Source: an uncultured Bartonella sp. (GTDB taxonomy: Bacteria; Pseudomonadota; Alphaproteobacteria; Rhizobiales; Rhizobiaceae). From it: DNA of 64,000 bases. Position numbers and translations under genes: made by a program. The notes below the pieces were generated by a model. That model was given only the letters and a program-made list of their open reading frames with translations. It was not told where the DNA came from and did not search any database. Shown here in pieces: positions 41,455 through 49,997 of this stretch (positions are counted from its first letter, which is position 1; each line of letters begins with the position of its first letter). Location of the stretch: the NCBI GenBank assembly GCA_946478665.1, contig CAMLCZ010000002.1:124001-188000 (forward strand), written 5' to 3'.

Positions 41455-42364
41455 TTGGCTTTTCTTTGGTTTGAATTGGTCTGATACCAATAAGATAACA
41501 AATAGCATAAACCAGATCTGCGCGATTGAGTGTATAAAAATGGAAATTTTCGACACCATGTTCAACAAGATCAAGCACCTGTTCCGCGGCTACGGCTGCC
41601 GCTACCAGTTCATGAGTTTTGGGATCATTTTCAAGCCCTTCAAACCGTTGTGCCAACCAATCTGGAATATGGGTACCATTGCGAGAACAAAAGTTTTTTA
41701 CCTGCCAAAAATTATGGATAGGCAATATACCCGGTAAAATCGGTATATAAATACCTGCTTTACGAGCACGTTCTACATAATCTTCATAAAAATGGTTATC
41801 AAAAAAGCACTGTGTAATGGCCTTTGTTGCTCCATTGTCAATTTTGCGTTTCAACAATTCAATGTCTGTCGCAAAATCTGGACTTTCAGGGTGTTTTTCG
41901 GGATAAGCAGAAACAGCAATTTCAAAATCTGGATTGATGGCCTTTAAACCTGCAACAAGTTCTACAGCGTTGGAATAACCGCCTGGTGTTGGTATATACC
42001 GCCCCCCTGCTCCATTACTCGGGTCTCCTCTTAAAGCAACAAAATGCTTAATACCCATGCTGGCAAATTGGCGTGCCACGGCATCAACTTCCTCTCGCGT
42101 TGCATCAACGCACGTCAGATGTGCGGCAGCATCAAGCTGTGTTTCCTTTGATATGCGCTCAACGGTGCGTCCTGTTCTTTCACGCGTTGACCCACCAGCG
42201 CCATATGTCACCGATACAAATTCTGGTTGGAGGGGCGCCAATCTTTCGACTGTTTGCCACAACATTTGTTCCATTTTTTCTGTTTTGGGCGGAAAAAATT
42301 CAAACGAGACTTTAAGCTTGTCGCCTAAATCTGATCGACGTGAAAGAATTGGCGCAGCCATCAA
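41441..42364 (-). CDS. metF: Methylenetetrahydrofolate reductase
   Basis: FAD enzyme reducing 5,10-methylene-THF to 5-methyl-THF for methionine synthesis. Full length (307). VSFEFFPPKTEKMEQ with the catalytic glutamate, VSVTYGAGGSTRERT, ALRGDPS, ITQCFFDN and GILPIHN are all family motifs. The ATG overlaps the stop of the ArsR-methyltransferase gene by 4 bp, so expression follows that gene. A second ATG one codon later is equally possible. Confidence 0.95.
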   Translation of the reverse strand: MMAAPILSRRSDLGDKLKVSFEFFPPKTEKMEQMLWQTVERLAPLQPEFVSVTYGAGGSTRERTGRTVERISKETQLDAAAHLTCVDATREEVDAVARQFASMGIKHFVALRGDPSNGAGGRYIPTPGGYSNAVELVAGLKAINPDFEIAVSAYPEKHPESPDFATDIELLKRKIDNGATKAITQCFFDNHFYEDYVERARKAGIYIPILPGILPIHNFWQVKNFCSRNGTHIPDWLAQRFEGLENDPKTHELVAAAVAAEQVLDLVEHGVENFHFYTLNRADLVYAICYLIGIRPIQTKEKPNDAV

Positions 42365-43365
42365 GCAATCTCCCTTATTATATTATTGTCAGCAATCAAA
42401 AAGCGTGGGTCACGTGCAAACCACAGTTTAACTGTAAGCCCCTTTGCATTGCCATTTTCTTCTGGTGCAAAACTAACTGTTTTCTCTAAAGATAATCCTG
42501 CACATTTTAACCAATGTTCTATTTGTGCGTCAGAAAATCCTAACCGCAAATGCGCATATTGCTCGCGCAAAAATTCAAAATCATGTGTCGCAAAATCGAC
42601 AATAATAAACCGTCCACCAGCGCGCATGGCGCGTTGTGCCTCGCATATTGCACTTTGCGGGTCATCAATAAAATGCAGCACCTGATAGATTGTTACGAGG
42701 TCAAACTTTTCATGTTCTATTGGAAGTGATGTAGCATCCCCCAAACGAACTTGCGCTTGCGATATACCGGCATTATCAAGATTCACACGTGCAACCGCCA
42801 ACATATCGCGGTTAATATCCACGCCGATACCACGCGTATAAAGTGGCGCAAAAAGTTTTAACAATGAACCTGTACCAGTTCCAATATCCAACATGGAATG
42901 GAATGGCGTTTTTCCCACCAGATCAAGCATAGTTTTTTCGACCGCATTATCCGGTACATGCAATAAGCGCAATTTATCCCATTGCGCCGCATTTTTAGAA
43001 AAATAGGCTGAGGCAACCAAGCTGCGTTGCTGTTTGACATCTTCCAAACATTTTAAATCTTGCGCAATGGAAAGATCTGTTTGATCGACACGGTCAAGAA
43101 TTGCAGCAATGATACCTTTGCGAACTGCATTATAGGACAACGAAAAATAGGCCCATGCACCTTCCTGATAACGTTCGATCCAGCCTGCTTCGTGCAATAG
43201 CCGCAAATGACGTGATACCCGTGGTTGCGATTGATAAAGGATCTGCGTTAGATCAGAAACAGTCAAATCTGTTTTCCTCAATAGAAGAAGAATGCGCAAC
43301 CGCGTGGTTTCTGCCACCGCTTTTAGCACGTCAATCATTCCATCAAGACCTAATTGGCTGCCCAT
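42361..43365 (-). CDS. ArsR-family regulator fused to a SAM-dependent methyltransferase
   Basis: A two-domain protein of 334 residues. The N-terminal ArsR winged helix (about 8-90: LKAVAETTRLRILLLL ... QSQPRVSRHLRLLHEAGWIERYQEG) is followed by a class I methyltransferase with MLDIGTGTGSLLKLF, VDINRDMLAVARVNL and LVTIYQVLHFIDDP. This fusion next to metF is common in rhizobia, where ArsR proteins sense SAM-cycle metabolites. A GGAGG ribosome-binding site lies 7 nt before the ATG, and a perfect 20-bp palindrome just upstream suggests autoregulation of the whole operon (this gene, metF and the yjbR-like gene). Confidence 0.88.
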   Translation of the reverse strand: MGSQLGLDGMIDVLKAVAETTRLRILLLLRKTDLTVSDLTQILYQSQPRVSRHLRLLHEAGWIERYQEGAWAYFSLSYNAVRKGIIAAILDRVDQTDLSIAQDLKCLEDVKQQRSLVASAYFSKNAAQWDKLRLLHVPDNAVEKTMLDLVGKTPFHSMLDIGTGTGSLLKLFAPLYTRGIGVDINRDMLAVARVNLDNAGISQAQVRLGDATSLPIEHEKFDLVTIYQVLHFIDDPQSAICEAQRAMRAGGRFIIVDFATHDFEFLREQYAHLRLGFSDAQIEHWLKCAGLSLEKTVSFAPEENGNAKGLTVKLWFARDPRFLIADNNIIREIA

Positions 43366-43386
43366 ACAGACACCTCCATATTTTTG

Positions 43387-43406
43387 ATATAAAGATATCT
43401 TTATAT
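43387..43406 (-). promoter_or_regulatory. Perfect 20-bp palindrome, probable ArsR operator
   Basis: ATATAAAGATATCTTTATAT is fully self-complementary and lies 22 bp upstream of the ArsR-methyltransferase start, within the likely promoter. Operators of this shape are normal for ArsR-family proteins. The assignment to this regulator is inferred from position. Confidence 0.72.
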
Positions 43407-43602
43407 ATTTTTAAAATGTCAAGTGTAACAAATAGACTGTTTTCGCAATTCACCTATATTATAGCACTGAGAACCATGAGCTGCGGCAAATTCTTGACAA
43501 AATGTTTACTCAATATTCCACTTGATTTTGAAGATTAAGCCAAGCACCTTACCCTATTTAAGCTTACTAAAAGAATGACTATTGCACCCGATTTGAATTG
43601 AT

Positions 43603-43917
43603 ATGACCACCAATAGACAACGCGCTATAGCAAAAGAAATAAAAATATTGATACCTGCTGCACCTTATGCCGATAGTGAGCCGATAAAAGCCGCAGCATC
43701 AAGTGCGCATTTAAAAAGCCTTCCGGCATCAATTGCTGTCTGGTTATCTATTATTGCTTATATTCGTCACAATTACACAGATTATGACCAATTGCGCGAT
43801 GATGGTTATGACAATGATTCTGCACGTTTTTTTGTTCTGGAAGCGACAAATGCAAAACTAACAGAGTGGCGCGCAACGCGTTTTCTAACATCCGAGGAAG
43901 AAGAACAGGAAATCTAG
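43603..43917 (+). CDS. DUF2293 domain protein
   Basis: A 104-residue protein matching the DUF2293 pattern: AIAKEIKILIPAAPYADSEPI, then LPASIAVWLSIIAYIRHNYTDYDQL, then DGYDNDSARFFVLEATNAKLTEWRATR. The function is unknown; the family is widespread in Rhizobiales as a single small cytosolic protein. It is transcribed divergently from the ArsR-methyltransferase gene across a 237-bp gap. The acidic C-terminus SEEEEQEI follows the domain. Confidence 0.8.
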   Translation: MTTNRQRAIAKEIKILIPAAPYADSEPIKAAASSAHLKSLPASIAVWLSIIAYIRHNYTDYDQLRDDGYDNDSARFFVLEATNAKLTEWRATRFLTSEEEEQEI

Positions 43918-44083
43918 TGGTAATATCAATCAGCCATTATTGCTAGGTGTTGCAACGCACATTTGCCACTATACTAATCCTACCAATGCGCAATCTCGCT
44001 TAAAGACTATGGTTGAACTTTACCAATAAGGCTGGTCAGCCATAGTTTAAGCAAGCAACACGCATCAAAAGACCCCATCAAAC

Positions 44084-44106
44084 AAAAAGGGTGCGCTCAC
44101 GCACCC
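44084..44106 (-). terminator. Intrinsic terminator of the L,D-transpeptidase gene
   Basis: On the minus strand a 7-bp stem GGGTGCG / CGCACCC with a TGAG loop is followed by five T residues, 28 nt past the stop. Confidence 0.88.
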
Positions 44107-44133
44107 TCTTTAAAATTCAATTAGCAACGCGGC

Positions 44134-44841
44134 CTAACGAACAATAACTTTAGAACCGGTCTGTACGCGTTCATACAAATCAATGACGTCCTTATTCAAC
44201 ATTCTAATACATCCGGCTGATGCATTTTTACCGATGCTTGAAGGCTGTACTGTGCCATGAATACGGAAATAAGTATCAACATTTCCTTGGAATAGATAAA
44301 GCGCACGCGCACCAAGAGGATTACTTAAACCACCTGGAACACCATCAGCAAAGCGTTTGTATTGGCTTGGCTTGCGCTTAACCATATCTGCCGTTGGAAT
44401 CCATTTTGGCCATTTGCGCTTAACATGAACAGTGGCTTCCCCTTGGAAACCAAGTCCGGCAGCACCCACTGCCACACCATAACGGATTGCTTGTCCATCA
44501 CCGAGAATAAGATACAAATAATGGTTAGCTGGTTCTACGATGATTGTGCCTGGTATTTCATCTGATGGATAAGATACAACGGTGCGTTGGTATTGTTCTG
44601 GAATCTTTACTGTAACAGGTGGAATCTTGAAAGGCTCATCAGGATCTTGCTCATAGCGCTCGTCAGGCGACTTTGTCCCTAATAACGTCGACGTAACAAC
44701 TGCCGGCTTTTTCGCGGCGCTATCCTGTTCGGTTGTTGTAACAACAGTTGGCGTTGGTGTTGACGCACATCCCACCAGCCCGAAGCCCAATAGGCTTAAA
44801 CCCATTGCTAAGCCAATATTATTTATTGAAAAATGTTTCAT
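44134..44841 (-). CDS. L,D-transpeptidase (YkuD) lipoprotein
   Basis: Periplasmic enzyme forming 3-3 crosslinks or attaching proteins to peptidoglycan. The start used is the ATG at 44841 (MKHFSINNIGLAMGLSLLGF), which gives a normal lipoprotein signal ending LVGC; the longer frame from 44898 adds 19 mostly basic residues. The YkuD domain occupies about 100-232. The active site is H194 (RIHGTVQPSSIGK) and C211 in SAGCIRM. The length is 235. A degenerate fragment of this gene lies at 46497-46539. Confidence 0.9.
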   Translation of the reverse strand: MKHFSINNIGLAMGLSLLGFGLVGCASTPTPTVVTTTEQDSAAKKPAVVTSTLLGTKSPDERYEQDPDEPFKIPPVTVKIPEQYQRTVVSYPSDEIPGTIIVEPANHYLYLILGDGQAIRYGVAVGAAGLGFQGEATVHVKRKWPKWIPTADMVKRKPSQYKRFADGVPGGLSNPLGARALYLFQGNVDTYFRIHGTVQPSSIGKNASAGCIRMLNKDVIDLYERVQTGSKVIVR

Positions 44842-45305
44842 TGCAATTCTGTAGCCTTCATAGCATTTGCGACGCAAAAGCCGCACGTTCTTTTTCATGA
44901 AAACGTGGTTAATAGATGGTTAATATGATGAAAAGTTCTTTTATTGTAAAAATGCCGGCTAAGGCCTCGTAATACGAGGTTCATTGCAAGTTTTTATTGT
45001 GATAAGACAATTATGCAACAATATATTGGGTGTTTTTTAGAGTTATTCTTACCATTTAAAGCCGCATAGGGCTTTCATTATATCCAAACTGATAAAAACG
45101 AATCATGAAAGTGCAATTTTTGACAAATTGCGTTTAAAACTGATTCTCCGCACCATGGGAAATCGAAGATATTGCACTGTCAGATAAATATTTTCTGATT
45201 ATGATATGACATTTCAGCATAAAATTACCCAACACTTAAAGTGCTATATTTTTAAAAAGCACGAAACACTTATAAGATATGTCAAAATTATATCGAAGTG
45301 TCCGT
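44842..45305. other. AT-rich intergenic region
   Basis: About 460 bp upstream of the L,D-transpeptidase gene and downstream of the methyltransferase gene. A 7-bp palindrome (CCTCGTA-A-TACGAGG) lies at 44965-44979. I saw no coding frame, terminator or recognised motif. Confidence 0.6.
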
Positions 45306-46070
45306 CTACTTAACTACGACCATAAACAAACGCGGAAAACGCAATAAAATTGATCCATCATATTGCACTGGATAAAGTTTGCTTATCCGTTGCTGATAGA
45401 GAGCAAGATAATCCTGTTTTTCTGCTTCCGTTAATGGCTCCAGAAACGGTCTTAACGCTGCACCTTTAACCCATTCGACAATAGCAGCATGGCTTTGCAT
45501 AACGGGATTATAGATTGTATGCCAAATGTCGACATAGCGTGCCAAAGGTTTAAAGGCATCATAATAAACCGATACATTGGGCAGCTTGTCCCGTGCAATT
45601 GACCCTATTCGGTCTTTCCAGCGTTCGTCTTCCGCAACATGTATCATGGCACGATGTATTGGTTCAAAAAGATTATCTGGCATTTGAATAGCCAGAGCAG
45701 CGCCGGTTTTCATTGCCGATATTATGCGCTTCATGACTTCGACATGATCGGGCAACCATTGAAAAACAGCATTGGAAAATAACAGATCAACGTCGGCAGG
45801 TGGTTGCCAGTGGTAAATATCCTTAACTTCGAATTTTATGCCGAGCAAACGCGCTTTTGCCTTTTTTATCATATCAGCGGAAGCATCAAAGCCTGAAACT
45901 TCTGCTTGTGGCCAAGATTTGACAAGAGCTTCAGTCGAATTTCCGGGACCACAACCGAGATCAACAATCTTCTCCACCTCTTTTAGTGGGATTGCGTGAA
46001 TAAGATCATAAACAGGTCTTGTCCGATCATCTTCAAATTTAAGATATTGTGTTGCCGACCAGTCTTGCAT
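45306..46070 (-). CDS. tam: Trans-aconitate 2-methyltransferase
   Basis: Class I SAM methyltransferase that methylates trans-aconitate, an inhibitor of the TCA cycle. The start chosen is the ATG at 46070 (MQDWSATQYLKFEDDRTRP), matching the family N-terminus, with GGGA eight bases upstream; the frame from 46088 begins with TTG. Motif I is VDLGCGPGNSTEAL, then SGFDASADMI, LLFSNAVFQWLPDH and QMPDNLFEP, all diagnostic of Tam. The length is 254. It appears monocistronic. Confidence 0.9.
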   Translation of the reverse strand: MQDWSATQYLKFEDDRTRPVYDLIHAIPLKEVEKIVDLGCGPGNSTEALVKSWPQAEVSGFDASADMIKKAKARLLGIKFEVKDIYHWQPPADVDLLFSNAVFQWLPDHVEVMKRIISAMKTGAALAIQMPDNLFEPIHRAMIHVAEDERWKDRIGSIARDKLPNVSVYYDAFKPLARYVDIWHTIYNPVMQSHAAIVEWVKGAALRPFLEPLTEAEKQDYLALYQQRISKLYPVQYDGSILLRFPRLFMVVVK

Positions 46071-46496
46071 AATGCGTGTCCCTACCAATCAAATACCGAA
46101 TATTTCAGGCTTTCTCTATTATATAGCCTTCATTCTACCGTTGTTATCCAAAATATCGCTGCTTTTATGTTGAAGGCGAAAATATTGGCCTTCAACCATC
46201 AAGTGGGTCATTGCCCAAATCTATTCGAGATCAAGTTTGGTTATGATAATGGGTATCAATGTGGCTAAACACATTGAAAACAAGCCTTGGCTAAAGCTAA
46301 AACAAGCATTGCGGTAGCTAGAACAAGCCTTGGCTAAAGAAAGAACAAACGTTGCAAAATCTTGCAAGGCTCATCAACATCTCGCTCGCATCGCTTATTA
46401 ACCGACTCTATCTCTAATCGTTGCACCTATTAAGCAGCTTTAATCGTAGTGCCGATTAAGCACCCTTGCTCCCGATCATACGACTTATTAAGTGTT

Positions 46497-46539
46497 CCCC
46501 TAATAATATCGACGTAACAACTGGCAAATTTTTCGCTGC
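46497..46539 (-). pseudogene. Degenerate fragment of the L,D-transpeptidase gene
   Basis: This 43-nt stretch matches 44676-44718 of the L,D-transpeptidase gene at 35 of 43 positions by my count, without gaps. On the minus strand it reads AAKNLPVVTSILLG against AAKKPAVVTSTLLG in the intact protein. Weaker similarity continues on its right side towards 46575. It carries no start and is not functional. Confidence 0.7.
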
Positions 46540-46618
46540 ATGCAACTGTTATGCTTTGTTAAAAATTATACTTTTAAATATTGCTATCATCATTTTTTAA
46601 TTTTGATAGCGCAGGCAA

Positions 46619-46645
46619 TAAAAAAGAGCCAGCATAAGCTGGCTC
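46619..46645 (-). terminator. Intrinsic terminator of ettA
   Basis: On the minus strand an 8-bp stem GAGCCAGC / GCTGGCTC with a 4-nt loop is followed by a run of six T residues, 48 nt after the ettA stop. Confidence 0.9.
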
Positions 46646-46692
46646 CAATAAATGCTTAATTGAAAAGCATCAATATAGGTCAATTGGTGAGA

Positions 46693-48342
46693 TTAACGTG
46701 TTAGACGTTTATAGGTAACACGCTTTGGATTGACCGCTTCTGGTCCTAAACGGCGAACTTTATCAGCTTCATATTCTTCAAAGTTACCTTCAAACCATTC
46801 AACATGGCTGTCTCCTTCGAAAGCAAGAATATGCGTTGCCAAGCGGTCAAGGAACATACGATCGTGGCTGATGACCACCGCACAACCGGCAAAATTTTCC
46901 AAAGCATCTTCCAATGCAGCCAGTGTTTCCGTATCCAGATCATTTGTCGGTTCGTCTAAGAGCAGCACATTGCCGCCCTCTTTCAGCAATTTGGCTAAAT
47001 GAACGCGGTTACGCTGCCCACCTGAAAGATTGCCAACTTTCTGTTGTTGGTCGCCACCTTTAAAATTGAATGCCCCGCAATATGCACGGCTATTCATTTC
47101 ATATTTGCCAAGTTTAATAATATCATTACCGCCAGAAATTTCTTCCCAAACGGTTTTATCTGCATCAAGAGCATCACGGCTTTGGTCAACATAACTCATT
47201 TTCACCGTATCACCGATGCGGATTGAACCTGAATCTGGCTGTTCCTGTCCAGTAAGCATTTTAAACAATGTTGATTTACCAGCACCATTGGGGCCGATAA
47301 CACCAACAATACCACCAGCAGGAAGTTTAAAGGAGAGATCGTCAATAAGAACACGGTCTCCAAAACCTTTTGTAAGATTTTCAACCTCGATAACAACCTG
47401 ACCGAGCCTCTCGCCAACTGGAATAATGATTTGCGCTTCTCCTGGTCGGCGGTCATTGGCTGCCTTAACCAATTCATCATAGGCTTTGATACGGGCTTTA
47501 GATTTCGCCTGACGAGCTTTTGGACTTGATGCAATCCACTCCTGCTCTCTAGTAAGAGCTTTTTGACGGGCTGCTTCTTCACGTCCTTCCTGTTGCAGGC
47601 GTTTTGCTTTAGCTGAAAGATAGGCAGAATAATTGCCTTCATAAGGAATACCGTGGCCACGGTCGAGCTCAAGTATCCAGCCGGTAACATGGTCAAGGAA
47701 GTAACGATCGTGCGTAATAATAAGCACAGCACCAGGATATTCACGCAAATGCTTTTCCAGCCAAGCCGTTGTTTCCGCATCAAGATGGTTGGTCGGTTCG
47801 TCCAGCAACAGTAAATCGGGTTTTGATAGCAGTAATTTACACAATGCAACGCGGCGACGCTCACCACCAGATAAAGTTTTCACATCAGCATCTGCTGGCG
47901 GACAGCGCAAAGCGTCCATAGCCATTTCAACCTGACTTTCCAGATCCCAAAGGTTCTGGCTGTCGATCACATCCTGTAACTTGGCACCTTCTTCAGCTGT
48001 TTCATCGGAATAATTCATCATCAATTCATTATAACGATCAAGAATAGCCTGTTTGTCTGCGACACCTTCCATAACATTGCCGCGAACATCCTTGCTTTCG
48101 TCCAAGACAGGTTCCTGTGGCAGATAACCGCATGTAGCGCCTTCAGCAAGCCATGCCTCGCCAGTATATTCCTTGTCCAAACCAGCCATAATGCGCAATA
48201 CGGTTGATTTACCTGCACCGTTTGGCCCCAGAATACCAATTTTTGCATCTGGGTAAAAAGATAGGTTAATATTGTCCAATACCTTCTTGTTGCCATAAGC
48301 CTTGCTTAGACCAGCCATATGATAAATAAATTGCCGAGCCAT
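46693..48342 (-). CDS. ettA: Energy-dependent translational throttle protein EttA (ABC-F)
   Basis: ABC-F ATPase that binds the ribosomal E site and gates the first elongation steps in response to ATP/ADP. The start chosen is the ATG at 48342 ([17 protein letters not shown]) with GGAAGAGG just upstream; the frame from 48414 adds 24 unrelated residues. Two ABC domains each have Walker A (GPNGAGKST), a signature ([11 protein letters not shown] and [11 protein letters not shown]) and Walker B ([23 protein letters not shown]), joined by a basic linker with [18 protein letters not shown]. The 549 residues match EttA (555 in E. coli). No membrane domain is present. Confidence 0.95.
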   Translation of the reverse strand: MARQFIYHMAGLSKAYGNKKVLDNINLSFYPDAKIGILGPNGAGKSTVLRIMAGLDKEYTGEAWLAEGATCGYLPQEPVLDESKDVRGNVMEGVADKQAILDRYNELMMNYSDETAEEGAKLQDVIDSQNLWDLESQVEMAMDALRCPPADADVKTLSGGERRRVALCKLLLSKPDLLLLDEPTNHLDAETTAWLEKHLREYPGAVLIITHDRYFLDHVTGWILELDRGHGIPYEGNYSAYLSAKAKRLQQEGREEAARQKALTREQEWIASSPKARQAKSKARIKAYDELVKAANDRRPGEAQIIIPVGERLGQVVIEVENLTKGFGDRVLIDDLSFKLPAGGIVGVIGPNGAGKSTLFKMLTGQEQPDSGSIRIGDTVKMSYVDQSRDALDADKTVWEEISGGNDIIKLGKYEMNSRAYCGAFNFKGGDQQQKVGNLSGGQRNRVHLAKLLKEGGNVLLLDEPTNDLDTETLAALEDALENFAGCAVVISHDRMFLDRLATHILAFEGDSHVEWFEGNFEEYEADKVRRLGPEAVNPKRVTYKRLTR

Positions 48343-48686
48343 AAAACCTCTTCCAATCCTTCTATTCGCTACATTGTGCGGATATATATAACTTTGAGCA
48401 TGGCCTGATACCATGCATGTTTGAAATCATGCATCTGTTTAACCGAAAGCAATCAAAGCAGCAATGTTTCAAAAAATTTAAATCAGAATTAAGCCGGGTG
48501 CAGATATTTCTGTCACCCGGCTTCCCCTCTGGAATGACGAAAGTATGCCCTATACTTCGTTACCAGTTTGAAATAACGTTGCGAATTTATACTTTTCGCA
48601 TGAATATATTAAACTGATATTGCGGTATTTTGCCAATATCTGCAAGTACCATTACAAAAAAAGTACGATCTTTGAATACTGGTTGC
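48343..48686. other. Divergent intergenic region with orphan hairpin
   Basis: About 340 bp between ettA (leftward) and a rightward hypothetical gene. It should hold both promoters. The only strong structure is the hairpin at 48491-48523. Confidence 0.6.
48491..48523. terminator. Orphan GC-rich hairpin upstream of ettA
   Basis: AAGCCGGGTG pairs with CACCCGGCTT, and the stem extends inward through CAGA / TCTG with a single bulged base and a TATT loop. No gene ends here on either strand. It could end an unannotated small RNA or act in the ettA leader. Confidence 0.5.
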
Positions 48687-49271
48687 ATGATGGAAAAAGA
48701 AACTCAAAATATAGTTACAGACAAACAAAGCAAAACAATAGACTTTGACAAGCTTGGACACTTGCAAACGCCTATCCTATCCAGCAACAAAATTCTCTGT
48801 TTGCCGAAAAGTCTTTTTGCCGACTATCATTTATCCGATAAATCTGTAGCCTATACCTATCAGCTTATTCGCAAGGGCACATCAGACGTTGAAAATAGCC
48901 ACAGTACAATCTTGCTCTATGCGCCACCACCAATCGGGTTTTGGGCATTATGGGCAAAAGCTTCAGGAAATCTGCAAAATACCGAACTTGTTTTGAACGC
49001 GCCAGAATTCTACAGCACCTTCAAATTGTTTGTATTGAGATTGCGGTTGAAGAATGAACGACGGCTAATGGGCTCTGATGTACCAAGCCCAACAATGACA
49101 CATATTTTACGACAATGGGTTTCCGTGGCCGATTATTTTTCGTTTACAATTGGCGAGTGGCTTGAAATGACAGAGCACACGAAACACTATCTTGAAACGT
49201 TATCAACAAAATTTTCATGGCTTGGCAACGATGACCCATCTGACCAGGTGAATGCTTTGTTAGAGGATTAA
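48687..49271 (+). CDS. Hypothetical protein, 194 residues
   Basis: A soluble protein of unknown function. The start is taken at the double ATG 48687/48690 (MMEKETQNIV); a frame from a TTG at 48630 adds 19 residues with little support. No signal peptide or membrane segment is visible. It contains a hydrophobic segment near the middle (TILLYAPPPIGFWALWA), a basic helix (KLFVLRLRLKNERRLMG) and an acidic end (DDPSDQVNALLED). I recognise no family. The frame is long and its composition is typical of coding sequence here, so a real gene is likely. Confidence 0.6.
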   Translation: MMEKETQNIVTDKQSKTIDFDKLGHLQTPILSSNKILCLPKSLFADYHLSDKSVAYTYQLIRKGTSDVENSHSTILLYAPPPIGFWALWAKASGNLQNTELVLNAPEFYSTFKLFVLRLRLKNERRLMGSDVPSPTMTHILRQWVSVADYFSFTIGEWLEMTEHTKHYLETLSTKFSWLGNDDPSDQVNALLED

Positions 49272-49376
49272 AGTTGCCCTTTCTCGTGATGCTTTTTTAA
49301 ACACCGACATGGTTCATTTCTTTTGACGATTACAATGATCGTCCGTGAATAAAACAAGTGTAATTCTAGGATAGAT

Positions 49377-49487
49377 ATGAGCAACAACGGACAATCGAAG
49401 TTGGTTTTCGTTGTGCAACTTATTTTAACGACCATTGTTTTGTTTCAAATAGTGTTGTTACCGCGTAAGGCGCGCAATAAAAAATAA
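49377..49487 (+). CDS. Candidate 36-residue single-pass membrane protein
   Basis: An unannotated small frame: ATG at 49377 with AGGA five to six bases upstream, then 36 codons and TAA. The product MSNNGQSK is polar, then about 22 residues (LVFVVQLILTTIVLFQIVL) form one membrane helix, and the end RKARNKK is strongly basic, a classic bitopic topology with a cytoplasmic C-terminus. It lies 105 bp after the 194-residue gene. The combination of ribosome-binding site, helix and positive end makes chance less likely, but no family is recognised. Confidence 0.5.
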   Translation: MSNNGQSKLVFVVQLILTTIVLFQIVLLPRKARNKK

Positions 49488-49997
49488 GCGTACCGCGCCA
49501 TATTGGTGGCTGAAAAGCCCTGCAAACCCTTGGAATTTTCTGGAATTATTGGTGTTATTGTCCGTGGTGTCGCGATGCCAAAGCCTTTCCCAGAGCCATT
49601 CAATATGGCTCATATGCCCGCATTTTTAAATTATGCCAACACTTCTAAATGCCAACACATCTAAATGCCAGCACATCAAAAGATGTGTCCCATAAGGCTC
49701 AAACACTATCCGTACTTTTATTTATCGACGTTTTTTCAAGCTAAGCTTTTTTTGAAAACCCCCGCATCATCATATTTAAGGATCAGCACGGGCAACTTTA
49801 TTTCGCATCATATCTGTTAAAAACTTTGCCAAAAATACTATTTTGATAGAATATATTCAAATAAAGAATATGTTGATATGCGTGACCATCAACTTCTGGT
49901 TTTTAAGATGGAATTACTTGCAAAACAGCTCACTCATGGACAGCCGCCATTTTCAATGCTATTTGATTAACCTAATCAGTCAGGACATAGTTGATTT
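49488..49997. other. Intergenic region upstream of the GT2 gene
   Basis: About 510 bp without a convincing coding frame. It contains the 16-bp repeats at 49627-49676. An AT-rich stretch at 49830-49880 (TTGATAGAATATATTC and similar) could hold the promoter for the GT2-LABN pair. Confidence 0.55.
49627..49676. repeat. 16-bp tandem repeats
   Basis: CTAAATGCCAACACAT at 49645-49660 and CTAAATGCCAGCACAT at 49661-49676 are adjacent with one mismatch, preceded by a more degenerate third copy with TTATGCCAACACTT. Confidence 0.82.

Larger units (their letters stand above)
46071..46692. other. Intergenic region with repeats and a gene fragment
   Basis: About 620 bp between tam and ettA. It has imperfect repeats at about 46275-46345 built on ACAAGCCTTGGCTAAAG, the L,D-transpeptidase remnant at 46497-46539, and the ettA terminator at its right end. 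No intact coding frame was seen. Confidence 0.6.

Noticed and set aside
41455-41574. Forty-residue hydrophobic extension of the YjbR-like protein
   Set aside because: It lies entirely inside metF in another frame and is not part of the YjbR family; the ATG at 41454 fits better.
47202-47867. 221-codon alternative frame inside ettA
   Set aside because: The intact ABC-F protein with all Walker and signature motifs occupies the overlapping frame.
49627-49676. Possible CRISPR array
   Set aside because: The copies are directly adjacent with no spacers, as are all other short repeats in the window, and no cas genes are present.
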